Below are positions 24,260 through 37,928 of a stretch of 64,000 bases of DNA, one piece after another. Within the stretch, counting starts at the first letter, position 1. Each line of letters starts with the position of its first letter. This DNA is from Eutreptiella sp. 'Long Island Sound 2002'. Taxonomy: Eukaryota > Euglenozoa > Euglenophyceae > Eutreptiales > Eutreptiaceae. The translations under genes were made by a program, and so were the position numbers. The stretch is taken from NCBI GenBank assembly GCA_964036045.1, contig OZ038381.1:100445367-100509366 (forward strand), given 5' to 3'. Below the pieces are notes generated by a model. The model was not told the DNA's origin. It ran no database searches and saw only the letters and a list, made by a program, of their open reading frames with translations.

Positions 24260-27200
24260 AACCCTAGCCCTAACCAGGATTGAATACTGGGACCGATGCA
24301 ATGCGCTCAAAAGGGGCTCGTTTCACTTGTTTGTACACCCCAAATTGTCCAGAATGATTTTTGCAAATACACATTTTTGACCCATTTTTGACCCATTTTT
24401 GGTTGCAAAACAACCCATTTTCAAAGCATTTTGTGACTTTGGAGGGGCCAAAATGGCTTGCAATGGGCTCAAAAAGGGCTCAACCCACTTTTTTTGTGCA
24501 GCCCAAATGGTCTAGGAATGTGCACAATTTGTGGGGCTTTTGGGGGCCTTTTCGGGGCCGTTTGCAGACATATTGTGGAGTTAGAGATCCCTAGAGGGCC
24601 CTTTGGCACGGGGGAGTCTAGCTGCATGTGTAGAGTAGCCACTATTTCCTTGCATTTGGCCGTTTTGAGCAAGTTCTCAGGCGGTTTTTGGCCAAAAAAG
24701 GCTGAATTTGGCTCTAAATAGCAGATTTTGAAATGGAGATCCGGCCCTTGCGATTTCCGTTCTCGGCCGCCACTTTTGTGTTCCTGCCCATACTTTGTGT
24801 GGTTGTACCTCACACCCATCGGTTGTATCCACCAAATTTTTGGCCAAAACGGAAGCACCACAATGGAGCCGTGATTTTTTCCCATTGTGCGCGTGCTTGT
24901 GGCTTGGTTGCTCGCTGGTTGCTTGCCAAACCTGTTAGGTCTGCCCTAGACAGTAAAGAGACACTAAAAACAAGACTGGTTCCAGCAACTAGGCGATCCC
25001 AACCCTAGCCCTCACCAGGATTGAATACTGGGAGCAATGTAGTGCGCTCAAAAAGGCCTCATTTCCCTTGTTTGTGCACCCCAAATGGTGGAGGCTCATT
25101 TTTGGGAACACCCATTTTTGAATCATTTTTGTCCCATTTTTGTTCCCAAAATAACCTATTTTCATGGCATTTTGTGAATTTGCTGGGACCATAATGGGCT
25201 CATCTCACTTATTTGCACACCCCAAATGGTCTAGGATCAGTTTTTGGAAAACACGCATTTTTGACCCATTCATGACCCACCCATTTTAGACCCATTTTTG
25301 ACCCATTTATGGTTCCAAAACAACCCATTTCCAAGGCATTTTGGGATTGTAGGAGGGGAAAAACGGGCCACAAGGGGCTCAAAACACGCCAAAAACACCT
25401 ATCTTGGCATTCCATGTGGTCCAAGATCATTTCTGAAAAGAGGTCTTTCTTTGCACCCGGTGGACCATGTTCAGCCAATTTGGCACCCACCTGTTTGGCT
25501 ACCTCTTGCGGCTTGCCGTAGCCCACTGGGCCTAGGTACGGGTAGGTGTCGGTTTTGGCAATTTTGAGGGGGATGCAAACCACCAAAAGTGGGTGGTTGC
25601 AGGTGGATTTGGTGCACTGGAAAACGTGTTTTGAGCCCCGTAGCCCAAGATATGGTTTGCTTTTGGTTTGGGGCTGCGGGTGGCCAACGTGCACAAATTT
25701 TGGGGCTTTTGGGGGCCTTTTTGGGGCGGTTCGCGGACATATTGTGGAGTTAGAGGGCCGTAGAGGGCCTTTTGGCACGGGCAACTTTGGGTGCATGTTT
25801 AGACTAGCCACTATTTCTCTTCATTTGGCGGTTTTGGGCAAAAAAAACGGGCTGATTTTGGCTCTAAATTGCAGATTTTGAAACGGAGGTCCGGCACTTG
25901 CGATGTCCGTTCTCGGCCGCCACCTTTGTGTTCCTGCCCATACTTTGTATCGTTGTCGCTCACACCCATAGGTAGCATCCACCAAATTTTTGGCCCAACC
26001 AGAAGCACCACGATGGAGCTGTGATTTTTTCCCATTGCGCGCGTGTTTGCTGGCTGCTTGCTTGCTGGTTGCTTGCCAAATCCGTTAGGTACAGCCTATA
26101 TCACTAAAGGGGGTTATAAAACCAAGACTCGTTCCCGCAACTGAGTCATCCCAACCCTAGCCCTAACCAGGATTGAATACTGGGACCACTGCAGTGCGCT
26201 CAAAAAGGCTTCATTTCCCGTGTTTGTGCACCCCAAATGGTCGAGGATCATTTTCGGAAACACACATTTTGACCCATTTTTCACCCAATTTTGGTCCCAA
26301 AACAACCCATTTTCAAGGAATTTTGTGACTTTGGAGGGGCTAAAATGGCTTGCAATGGGCTCAAAAAGGGCTCATCCCACTTGTTTGTGCACCCCAAATG
26401 GTCTAGGATTAGTTTTTGGAAACACGCTTTTTTGATTCATTTATGACCCTTTTTTGCTCCCAAAACAACCCATTTTCAAGGCATTTTGGGATTGTAGGAG
26501 GGGCAAAACGGGCCACAACAACCTCAAAACACGCCAAAAACACTTGTTTTGGCATTCCATGTGGTCCAAGATCATTTTTGAACAAAGGTCATTTTTTGCA
26601 CCCGGTTGACCTTGTTGACACATTTTGGCACCCACCTCTTTGGGCTACCTCTTGTAGCTTGCCGTAGCCCACTGGGCCTAGGTACGGGGGTCTAAGCATT
26701 GGTTAGGGCAATTCTGAGGGGGATGGCAACCACCAAAAGTGGGTGGTTGCGGGTGGATTAGGTGCGCTAGAAAGCGGGTTCGGAGCCACGAAGCCCAAGA
26801 TATGGTTTGACTTTGGTTTGGGGCTGCGGGCGGCCAATGTGCACCAATTCTGGGTCTTTTGGGGGCCCTTTGGGGGCGGTTCGCGGATATATATTGTGGA
26901 GTTAGAGGGCCCTAGAAAGCGTTTTGGCAGGGGGAAGTCTAGCTGCATGTGTAGACCAGCCACTATTCCCCTTCATTTGGCCGTTTTGACCAAGTTCTAG
27001 GGCGGTTTTGGGCAAACAAAAGGCTGAATTTGGCTCTAAATTGCAGATTTTGAAATGGAGGTTTGGCTCTTGCGACGTCCGTTCTCGGCTACCACCTTTG
27101 TGCTCTGGCCCATACTTTGTGTTGTTGTCCCTCACACCCATAGGTAGTATCCACCAAATTTTTGGCCAAATCGGAAGCACCACGATGGAGCTGTGATTTT

Positions 27201-27323
27201 TTCCCATTGCGCGCGAGCTTCTTGCTTGCTTGCTTGCTAGTTGCTTGCCAAACCTGTTAGGTCCACCCTAGACACTAAAGAGGGTTATAAAACCAAGACT
27301 GGTTCCAGCAGCTCAGTGATCCC
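24260..27323. repeat. Higher-order unit 4
   Basis: Length 3064; subunit starts 24260, 25001, 26153. Confidence 0.95.
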
Positions 27324-30300
27324 AACCCTAGCCCTAACCGGGATTGAATACTGGGACCGATGCAATGCGCTCAAAAGGGGCTCGTTTCACTTGTTTGTAC
27401 ACCCCAAATTGTCCAGAATGATTTTTGCAAATACACATTTTTGACCCATTTTTGACCCATTTTTGGTTGCAAAACAACCCATTTTCAAGGCATTTTGTGA
27501 TTTTGGAGGGTGCAATGGGCTCAAAAAGGGCTCAACCCACTTTTTTTGTGCAGCCCAAATGGTCTAGGAATGTGCACAATTTATGGGGCTTTTGGGGGCC
27601 TTTTCGGGGCTGTTTGCAGACATATTGTGGAGTTAGAGATCCCTAGAGGGCCCTTTGGCACGGGGGAGTCTAGCTGCATGTGTAGAGTAGCCACTATTTC
27701 CTTGCATTTGGCCGTTTTGAGCAAGTTCTCAGGCCGTTTTGGCCAAAAAAGGCTGAATTTGGCTCTAAATAGCAGATTTTGAAATGGAGATCCGGCCCTT
27801 GCGATTTCCGTTCTTGGGCGCCACTTTTGTGTTCCTGCCCATACTTTGTGTGGTTGTGCCTCACACCCATCGGTTGTATCCACCAAATTTTTGGCCAAAA
27901 CAGGAGCACCACAATGGAGCCGTGATTTTTTCCCATTGTGCGCGTGCTTGTGGCTTGGTTGCTCGCTGGTTGCTTGCCAAACCCGTTAGGTCCGCCCTAG
28001 ACAGTAAAGAGACACTAAAAACAAGACTGGTTCCAGCAACTAGGCGATCCCAACCCTAGCCCTCACCAGGATTGAATACTGGGAGCAATGTAGTGCGCTC
28101 AAAAAGGCCTCATTTCCCTTGTTTGTGCACCCCAAATGGTGGAGGCTCATTTTTGGAAACACCCATTTTTGAATCATTTTTGTCCCATTTTTGGTCCCAA
28201 AACAACCTATTTTCATGGCATTTTGTGAATTTGGTGGGACCATAATGGGCTCATCTCACTTATTTGCACACCCCAAATGGTCTAGGATCAGTTTTTGGAA
28301 AACACGCATTTTTGACCCATTCATGACCCACCCATTTTAGGGCCATTTTTGACCCATTGATGGTTCCAAAACAACCCATTTCCAAGGCATTTTGGGATTG
28401 TAGGAGGGGAAAAACGGGCCACAAGGGGCTCAAAACACGCCAAAAACACCTATTTTGGCATTCCATGTGGTCCAAGATCATTTTTGAAAAGAGGTCTTTC
28501 ACTGCACCCGGTGGACCATGTTCAGCCAATTTGGCACCCACCTGTTTGGCTACCTCTTGCGGCTTGCCGTAGCCCACTGGGCCTGGGTACGGGTAGGTGT
28601 CGGTTTTGGCAATTTTGAGGGGGATGCAAACCACCAAAAGTGGGTGGTTGCAGGTGGATTTGGTGCACTGGAAAACGTGTTTTGAGCCCCGTAGCCCAAG
28701 ATATGGTTTGACTTTGGTTTGGGGCTGCGGGCGGCCAACGTGCACAAATTCTGGGGCTTTTGGGGGCCTTTTTGGGGCGGTTCGCGGACATATTGTGGAG
28801 TTAGAGGGCCGTAGAGGGCCTTTTGGCACGGGCAAGTTTGGGTGCATGTTTAGACTAGCCACTATTTCTCTTCATTTGGCGGTTTTGGGCAAAAAAAACA
28901 GGCTGATTTTGGCTCTAAATTGCAGATTTTGAAATTGAGGTCCGGCACTTGCGATGTCCGTTCTCGGCCGCCACCTTTGTGTTCCTGCCCATACTTTGTA
29001 TCGTTGTCGCTCACACCCATAGGTAGCATCCACCAAATTTTTGGCCCAAACGGAAGCACCACGATGGAGCTGTGATTTTTTCCCATTGCGCGCGTGTTTG
29101 CTGGCTGCTTGCTTGCTGGTTGCTTGCCAAATCCGTTAGGTACACCCTATATCACTAAAGGGGGTTATAAAACCAAGCTTCGTTCCTGCAACTGAGTCAT
29201 CCCAACCCTAGCCCTAACCAGGATTGAATACCGGGACCGATGCAGTGCGCTCAAAAGGGCTTCATTTCCCGTGTTTGTGCACCCCAAATGGTCGAGGATC
29301 ATTTTTGGAAACACACATTTTGACCCATTTTTCACCCAATTTTGGTCCCAAAACAACCCATTTTCAAGGAATTTTGTGACTTTGGAGGGGCTAAAATGGC
29401 TTGCAATGGGCTCAAAAAGGGCTCATCCCACTTGTTTGTGCACCCCAAATGGTCTAGGATTAGTTTTTGGAAACACGCTTTTTTGATTCATTTATGACCC
29501 TTTTTTGCTCCCAAAACAACCCATTTTCAAGGCATTTTGGGATTGTAGGAGGGGCAAAACGGGCCACAACAACCTCAAAACACGCCAAAAACACTTGTTT
29601 TGGCATTCCATGTGGTCCAAGATCATTTTTGAACAAAGGTCATTTTTTGCACCCGGCCGACCTTGTTGACACATTTTGGCACCCACCTCTTTGGGCTACC
29701 TCTTGTAGCTTGCCGTAGCCCACTGGGCCTAGGTACGGGGGTCTAAGCATTGGTTAGGGCAATTTTGAGGGGGATGGCAACCACCAAAAGTGGGTGGTTG
29801 CGGGTGGATTAGGTGCGCTAGAAAGCGGGTTAGGAGCCACGAAGCCCAAGATATGGTTTGACTTTGGTTTGGGGCTGCGGGCGGCCAATGTGCACCAATT
29901 CTGGGTCTTTTGGGGGCCCTTTGGGGGCGGTTCGCGGATATATATTGTGGAGTTAGAGGGCCCTAGAAAGCGTTTTGGCAGGGGGAAGTCTAGCTGCATG
30001 TGTAGACCAGCCACTATTCCCCTTCATTTGGCCGTTCTGACCAAGTTCTAGGGCGGTTTTGGGCAAACAAAAGGCTGAATTTGGCTCTAAATTGCAGATT
30101 TTGAAATGGAGGTCCGGCTCTTGCGACGTCCGTTCTCGGCTACCACCTTTGTGCTCTGGCCCATACTTTGTGTTGTTGTCCCTCACACCCATAGGTAGTA
30201 TCCACCAAATTTTTGGCCAAATCGGAAGCACCACGATGGAGCTGTGATTTTTTCCCATTGCGCGCGAGCTTCTTGCTTGCTTGCTTGCTAGTTGCTTGCC

Positions 30301-30374
30301 AAACCTGTTAGGACCACCCTAGACACTAAAGAGGGTTATAAAACCAAGACTGGTTCTAGCAGCTCAGTGATCCC
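27324..30374. repeat. Higher-order unit 5
   Basis: Length 3051; subunit starts 27324, 28052, 29204. Subunit A is 728 bases because 'ggggccaaaatggctt' has been lost between GGAGGG and GCAATGGGC, a deletion shared with units 6 and 7 and absent from units 1-4. Confidence 0.95.
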
Positions 30375-33300
30375 AACCCTAGCCCTAACCAGGATTGAAT
30401 ACTGGGACCGATGCAATGCGCTCAAAAGGGGCTCGTTTCACTTGTTTGTACACCCCAAATTGTCCAGAATGATTTTTGCAAATACACATTTTTGACCCAT
30501 TTTTGACCCATTTTTGGTTGCAAAACAACCCATTTTCAAGGCATTTTGTGATTTTGGAGGGTGCAATGGGCTCAAAAAGGGCTCAACCCACTTTTTTTGT
30601 GCAGCCCAAATGGTCTAGGAATGTGCACAATTTGTGGTGCTTTTGGGGGCCTTTTCGGGGCTGTTTGCAGACATATTGTGGAGTTAGAGATCCCTAGAGG
30701 GCCCTTTGGCACAGGGGAGTCTAGCTGCATGTGTAGAGTAGCCACTATTTCCTTGCATTTGGCCGTTTTGAGCAAGTTCTCAGGCCGTTTTGGCCAAAAA
30801 AGGCTGAATTTGGCTCTAAATAGCAGATTTTGAAATGGAGATCCGGCCCTTGCGATTTCCGTTCTTGGCCGCCACTTTTGTGTTCCTGCCCATACTTTGT
30901 GTGGTTGTGCCTCACACCCATCGGTTGTATCCACCAAATTTTTGGCCAAAACAGGAGCACCACAATGGAGCCGTGATTTTTTCCCATTGTGCGCGTGCTT
31001 GTGGCTTGGTTGCTCGCTGGTTGCTTGCCAAACCCGTTAGGTCCGCCCTAGACAGTAAAGAGACACTAAAAACAAGACTGGTTCCAGCAACTAGGCGATC
31101 CCAACCCTAGCCCTCACCAGGATTGAATACTGGGAGCAATGTAGTGCGCTCAAAAAGGCCTCATTTCCCTTGTTTGTGCACCCCAAATGGTGGAGGCTCA
31201 TTTTTGAAAACACCCATTTTTGAATCATTTTTGTCCCATTTTTGGTCCCAAAACAACCTATTTTCATGGCATTTTCTGAATTTGGTGGGACCATAATGGG
31301 CTCATCTCACTTATTTGCACACCCCAAATGGTCTAGGATCAATTTTTGGAAAACACGCATTTTTGACCCATTCATGACCCACCCATTTTAGACCCATTTT
31401 TGACCCATTGATGGTTCCAAAACAACCCATTTCCAAGGCATTTTGGGATTGTAGGAGGGGAAAAACGGGCCACAAGGGGCTCAAAACACGCCAAAAACAC
31501 CTATTTTGGCATTCCATGTGGTCCAAGATCATTTTTGAAAAGAGGTCTTTCACTGCACCCGGTGGACCATGTTCAGCCAATTTGGCACCCACCTATTTGG
31601 CTACCTCTTGCGGCTTGCCGTAGCCCACTGGGCCTGGGTACGGGTAGGTGTCGGTTTTGGCAATTTTGAGGGGGATGCAAACCACCAAAAGTGGGTGGTT
31701 GCAGGTGGATTTGGTGCACTGGAAAACGTGTTTTGAGCCCCGTAGCCCAAGATATGGTTTGACTTTGGTTTGGGGCTGCGGGCGGCCAACGTGCACAAAT
31801 TCTGGGGCTTTTGGGGGCCTTTTTGGGGCGGTTCGCGGACATATTGTGGAGTTAGAGGGCCGTAGAGGGCCTTTTGGCACGGGCAAGTTTGGGTGCATGT
31901 TTAGACTAGCCACTATTTCTCTTCATTTGGCGGTTTTGGGCAAAAAAAACAGGCTGATTTTGGCACTAAATTGCAGATTTTGAAATTGAGGTCCGGCACT
32001 TGCGATGTCCGTTCTCGGCCGCCACCTTTGTGTTCCTGCCCATACTTTGTATCGTTGTCGCTCACACCCATAGGTAGCATCCACCAAATTTTTGGCCCAA
32101 ACGGAAGCACCACGATGGAGCTGTGATTTTTTCCCATTGCGCGCGTGTTTGCTGGCTGCTTGCTTGCTGGTTGCTTGCCAAATCCGTTAGGTACACCCTA
32201 TATCACTAAAGGGGGTTATAAAACCAAGCTTCGTTCCTGCAACTGAGTCATCCCAACCCTAGCCCTAACCAGGATTGAATACCGGGACCGATGCAGTGCG
32301 CTCAAAAAGGCTTCATTTCCCGTGTTTGTGCACCCCAAATGGTCGAGGATCATTTTTGGAAACACACATTTTGACCCATTTTTCACCCAATTTTGGTCCC
32401 AAAACAACCCATTTTCAAGGAATTTTGTGACTTTGGAGGGGCTAAAATGGCTTGCAATGGGCTCAAAAAGGGCTCATCCCACTTGTTTGTGCACCCCAAA
32501 TGGTCTAGGATTAGTTTTTGGAAACACGCTTTTTTGATTCATTTATGACCCTTTTTTGCTCCCAAAACAACCCATTTTCAAGGCATTTTGGGATTGTAGG
32601 AGGGGCAAAACGGGCCACAACAACCTCAAAACACGCCAAAAACACTTGTTTTGGCATTCCATGTGGTCCAAGATCATTTTTGAACAAAGGTCATTTTTTG
32701 CACCCGGCCGACCTTGTTGACACATTTTGGCACCCACCTCTTTGGGCTACCTCTTGTAGCTTGCCGTAGCCCACTGGGCCTAGGTACGGGGGTCTAAGCA
32801 TTGGTTAGGGCAATTTTGAGGGGGATGGCAACCACCAAAAGTGGGTGGTTGCGGGTGGATTAGGTGCGCTAGAAAGCGGGTTAGGAGCCACGAAGCCCAA
32901 GATATGGTTTGACTTTGGTTTGGGGCTGCGGGCGGCCAATGTGCACCAATTCTGGGTCTTTTGGGGGCCCTTTGGGGGCGGTTCGCGGATATATATTGTG
33001 GAGTTAGAGGGCCCTAGAAAGCGTTTTGGCAGGGGGAAGTCTAGCTGCATGTGTAGACCAGCCACTATTCCCCTTCATTTGGCCGTTCTGACCAAGTTCT
33101 AGGGCGGTTTTGGGCAAACAAAAGGCTGAATTTGGCTCTAAATTGCAGATTTTGTAATGGAGGTCCGGCTCTTGCGACGTCCGTTCTCGGCTACCACCTT
33201 TGTGCTCTGGCCCATACTTTGTGTTGTTGTCCCTCACACCCATAGGTAGTATCCACCAAATTTTTGGCCAAATCGGAAGCACCACGATGGAGCTGTGATT

Positions 33301-33425
33301 TTTTCCCATTGCGCGCGAGCTTCTTGCTTGCTTGCTTGCTAGTTGCTTGCCAAACCTGTTAGGTCCACCCTAGACACTAAAGAGGGTTATAAAACCAAGA
33401 CTGGTTCCAGCAGCTCAGTGATCCC
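30375..33425. repeat. Higher-order unit 6
   Basis: Length 3051; subunit starts 30375, 31103, 32255. Differs from units 5 and 7 only by scattered single bases (for example T instead of G near 30638). Confidence 0.95.
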
Positions 33426-36400
33426 AACCCTAGCCCTAACCAGGATTGAATACTGGGACCGATGCAATGCGCTCAAAAGGGGCTCGTTTCACTTGTTTGT
33501 ACACCCCAAATTGTCCAGAATGATTTTTGCAAATACACATTTTTGACCCATTTTTGACCCATTTTTGGTTGCAAAACAACCCATTTTCAAGGCATTTTGT
33601 GATTTTGGAGGGTGCAATGGGCTCAAAAAGGGCTCAACCCACTTTTTTTGTGCAGCCCAAATGGTCTAGGAATGTGCACAATTTGTGGGGCTTTTGGGGG
33701 CCTTTTCGGGGCTGTTTGCAGACATATTGTGGAGTTAGAGATCCCTAGAGGGCCCTTTGGCACGGGGGAGTCTAGCTGCATGTGTAGAGTAGCCACTATT
33801 TCCTTGCATTTGGCCGTTTTGAGCAAGTTCTCAGGCCGTTTTGGCCAAAAAAGGCTGAATTTGGCTCTAAATAGCAGATTTTGAAATGGAGATCCGGCCC
33901 TTGCGATTTCCGTTCTTGGCCGCCACTTTTGTGTTCCTGCCCATACTTTGTGTGGTTGTGCCTCACACCCATCGGTTGTATCCACCAAATTTTTGGCCAA
34001 AACAGGAGCACCACAATGGAGCCGTGATTTTTTCCCATTGTGCGCGTGCTTGTGGCTTGGTTGCTCGCTGGTTGCTTGCCAAACCCGTTAGGTCCGCCCT
34101 AGACAGTAAAGAGACACTAAAAACAAGACTGGTTCCAGCAACTAGGCGATCCCAACCCTAGCCCTCACCAGGATTGAATACTGGGAGCAATGTAGTGCGC
34201 TCAAAAAGGCCTCGTTTCCCTTGTTTGTGCACCCCAATTGGTGGAGGCTCATTTTTGGAAACACCCATTTTTGAATCATTTTTGTCCCATTTTTGGTCCC
34301 AAAACAACCTATTTTCATGGCATTTTGTGAATTTGGTGGGACCATAATGGGCTCATCTCACTTATTTGCACACCCCAAATGGTCTAGGATCAGTTTTTGG
34401 AAAACACGCATTTTTGACCCATTCATGACCCACCCATTTTAGACCCATTTTTGACCCATTGATGGTTCCAAAACAACCCATTTCCAAGGCATTTTGGGAT
34501 TGTAGGAGGGGAAAAACGGGCCACAAGGGGCTCAAAACACGCCAAAAACACCTATTTTGGCATTCCATGTGGTCCAAGATCATTTTTGAAAAGAGGTCTT
34601 TCACTGCACCCGGTGGACCATGTTCAGCCAATTTGGCACCCACCTATTTGGCTACCTCTTGCGGCTTGCCGTAGCCCACTGGGCCTGGGTACGGGTAGGT
34701 GTCGGTTTTGGCAATTTTGAGGGGGATGCAAACCACCAAAAGTGGGTGGTTGCAGGTGGATTTGGTGCACTGGAAAACGTGTTTTGAGCCCCGTAGCCCA
34801 AGATATGGTTTGACTTTGGTTTGGGGCTGCGGGCGGCCAACGTGCACAAATTCTGGGGCTTTTGGGGGCCTTTTTGGGGCGGTTCGCGGACATATTGTGG
34901 AGTTAGAGGGCCGTAGAGGGCCTTTTGGCACGGGCAAGTTTGGGTGCATGTTTAGACTAGCCACTATTTCTCTTCATTTGGCGGTTTTGGGCAAAAAAAA
35001 CAGGCTGATTTTGGCACTAAATTGCAGATTTTGAAATTGAGGTCCGGCACTTGCGATGTCCGTTCTCGGCCGCCACCTTTGTGTTCCTGCCCATACTTTG
35101 TATCGTTGTCGCTCACACCCATAGGTAGCATCCACCAAATTTTTGGCCCAAACGGAAGCACCACGATGGAGCTGTGATTTTTTCCCATTGCGCGCGTGTT
35201 TGCTGGCTGCTTGCTTGCTGGTTGCTTGCCAAATCCGTTAGGTACACCCTATATCACTAAAGGGGGTTATAAAACCAAGCTTCGTTCCTGCAACTGAGTC
35301 ATCCCAACCCTAGCCCTAACCAGGATTGAATACCGGGACCGATGCAGTGCGCTCAAAAAGGCTTCATTTCCCGTGTTTGTGCACCCCAAATGGTCGAGGA
35401 TCATTTTTGGAAACACACATTTTGACCCATTTTTCACCCAATTTTGGTCCCAAAACAACCCATTTTCAAGGAATTTTGTGACTTTGGAGGGGCTAAAATG
35501 GCTTGCAATGGGCTCAAAAAGGGCTCATCCCACTTGTTTGTGCACCCCAAATGGTCTAGGATTAGTTTTTGGAAACACGCTTTTTTGATTCATTTATGAC
35601 CCTTTTTTGCTCCCAAAACAACCCATTTTCAAGGCATTTTGGGATTGTAGGAGGGGCAAAACGGGCCACAACAACCTCAAAACACGCCAAAAACACTTAT
35701 TTTGGCATTCCATGTGGTCCAAGATCATTTTTGAACAAAGGTCATTTTTTGCACCCGGCCGACCTTGTTGACACATTTTGGCACCCACCTCTTTGGGCTA
35801 CCTCTTGTAGCTTGCCGTAGCCCACTGGGCCTAGGTACGGGGGTCTAAGCATTGGTTAGGGCAATTTTGAGGGGGATGGCAACCACCAAAAGTGGGTGGT
35901 TGCGGGTGGATTAGGTGCGCTAGAAAGCGGGTTTTGAGCCACGAAGCCCAAGATATGGTTTGACTTTGGTTTGGGGCTGCGGGCGGCCAATGTGCACCAA
36001 TTCTGGCTCTTTTGGGGGCCCTTTGGGGGCGGTTCGCGGATATATATTGTGGAGTTAGAGGGCCCTAGAAAGCGTTTTGGCAGGGGGAAGTCTAGCTGCA
36101 TGTGTAGACCAGCCACTATTCCCCTTCATTTGGCCGTTCTGACCAAGTTCTAGGGCGGTTTTGGGCAAACAAAAGGCTGAATTTGGCTCTAAATTGCAGA
36201 TTTTGAAATGGAGGTCCGGCTCTTGCGACGTCCGTTCTCGGCTACCACCTTTGTGCTCTGGCCCATACTTTGTGTTGTTGTCCCTCACACCCATAGGTAG
36301 TATCCACCAAATTTTTGGCCAAATCGGAAGCACCACGATGGAGCTGTGATTTTTTCCCATTGCGCGCGAGCTTCTTGCTTGCTTGCTTGCTAGTTGCTTG

Positions 36401-36476
36401 CCAAACCTGTTAGGTCCACCCTAGACACTAAAGAGGGTTATAAAACCAAGACTGGTTCCAGCAGCTCAGTGATCCC
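33426..36476. repeat. Higher-order unit 7
   Basis: Length 3051; subunit starts 33426, 34154, 35306. Confidence 0.95.
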
Positions 36477-37525
36477 AACCCTAGCCCTAACCAGGATTGA
36501 ATACTGGGACCGATGCAATGCGCTCAAAAGGGGCTCGTTTCACTTGTTTGTGCACCCCAAATGCTCTAGGATCATTTTTTCGAAAACCCATTTTTGACCC
36601 CTTTATGGCCCCTTTTGGACCCATTTTCGGTCCCAAAACCATCCATCCATCTCCAAGGCATTCTAGCATAGGAGGGCCAAAACGGGCCACAACAACCTCA
36701 AAACACGCCAAAAACCCTTGTTTGGGCATTCCATGTGGTCCAAGATCATTTTTGAAAAAAAGTGTTTTTTTTTTGCACCCGGTGGACCATGTTCAGCCAT
36801 TTTGGCATCCACCTCTTTGGATTACCTCTTGCAGCTTGCCGTAGCCCACTGGGCCTAGGTACGGGGTTCTAGGTGTCGGTTTTGGCAATTTTGAGGGAGG
36901 TGGAAACCACTAAAAGTGGGTGGTTGCAGGTGGATTTGGTGCACTGGAAAACGTGTTTTGAGCCACGTAGCCCAAGATATGGTTTGCTTTTGGTTTGGCG
37001 CTGTCGGCGGCCAATGTGCACAAAGTCCGGGGTCTTTGGGGGCCTTTTTGGGGCGGTTCACGGACATTTGTGGAGTTAGACGGCCCTAGAGGGCCTTTTG
37101 GCACGGGGAAGTCTAGCGGCATTTTTAGAGTAGCCACTATTTCTCTTCATTTGGCCGTTTTGAGCAAGTTCTAGGGCGGTTTTGGGCAAAAAAAAAAAAA
37201 GCTCATTTTGGCTCTAAATTGCAGATGAATTGAAATGGAGGTCGAGCACTTGCGATGTCCGTTCCCGGCCGCCAACGTTGAGTTTCTAGCTCATACCTTG
37301 TGCACACTCATAGGTAGCATCCACCAATTTTTTGGCCGAATCCGAAGCACCACGATGGAGCTGCGATTTTCCCGCTTTTCGCGCACGCTTGCTTGCTTGC
37401 TAGCTTGGTGCTTGCTGCTTGGTGCTTGCTGCTTGCTACTTGCTGCTGGCCAAACCTATTAGGTCCACCCTAGACCCTAAAGAGTGTTATAAAACCAACG
37501 CTGATTCCACCAACAAGGAGACCTC
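36477..37525. repeat. Diverged right edge of the satellite
   Basis: One 1049-base monomer starting like subunit A but continuing with B/C-type text and many differences; it ends at a last anchor at 37526 that reads into unrelated sequence after CCCTAACC. Confidence 0.85.
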
Positions 37526-37609
37526 AACCCTAGCCCTAACCACAGCCTTAGCTCTAAACCTATGTGCACAGAGCAAGGGACCTCTACCTCGCACCCTGTG
37601 CTGACGAGC

Positions 37610-37831
37610 TACGGCTCTCCACCCTTGCGCACTACAGCACAGGGTCGAAGGAGTGGTTCGCAACCTCTGTGCACATCAGCACAGGGCGCTGACGAGCACA
37701 AGGGAAGAGATCTGTCCCCACTGAGGTACACAGGAGTGGAGTGTACACCCACCGCCCTGTGCTGATGTGCGCAGAGGTTGCGAACCACTCCTTCGACCCT
37801 GTGCTGTAGTGCGCAAGGGTGCAGAGCCGTA
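37610..37831. repeat. Long inverted repeat, 79-bp arms
   Basis: Arms 37610-37688 and 37753-37831 are reverse complements at 77 of 79 positions, separated by 64 bases. Each arm contains CCCTGTGCTG and GTGCGCAAGGGT text, so the arms are opposed copies of a short unit that recurs, diverged, at 38505-38660. Single-stranded, it would form a strong hairpin. Confidence 0.93.
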
Positions 37832-37928
37832 CCCTCCACCCTTGGCTGGTGAGCTTAGGGGTGGAGAACAATACCCTCCGCCCTGCGCTGAAGTGCCCCC
37901 CCCCCCCTTGCCCCTCCCTACCCCTCAG

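Larger units (their letters stand above)
10831..37525. repeat. Satellite array, about 26.7 kb, with higher-order structure
   Basis: The array is built from modules of about 160 bp sharing text such as CACTTGTTTGTGCACCCCAA, ATGGTCTAGGATCATTTTTG and TTTTTGACCCATTTTTGACC. These combine into a monomer of about 1.15-1.17 kb that also has a C-rich 'TTTTGGGGGCC' block, a CTTG microsatellite, a TTATAAAACCAAG box and an anchor AACCCTAGCCCTAACCAGG. Monomers occur as a repeating A-B-C trio; A is shorter (about 0.73 kb) because it jumps from the TCTAGGAA text directly to the TGTGCACAA text, lacking about 430 bp. The anchor lies at 14647, 15403, 16973, 18134, 18874, 20027, 21199, 21939, 23091, 24260, 25001, 26153, 27324, 28052, 29204, 30375, 31103, 32255, 33426, 34154, 35306, 36477 and 37526. 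Open frames exist on both strands but are not preserved through indels, so I regard it as non-coding. Confidence 0.97.

Noticed and set aside
28597-28932. Plus-strand open frame of 111 codons repeated in most satellite units
   Set aside because: The frame is disturbed by indels (A-run length, single bases) between units and competing frames are open on the other strand in the same place; it behaves as a by-product of a non-coding repeat.
10831-37525. Centromere
   Set aside because: Higher-order satellite structure is suggestive, but nothing in the sequence shows kinetochore association.
14647-37526. Interstitial telomere arrays from AACCCTAGCCCTAACC
   Set aside because: Only two imperfect hexamers occur per monomer; this is a motif, not a telomere tract.
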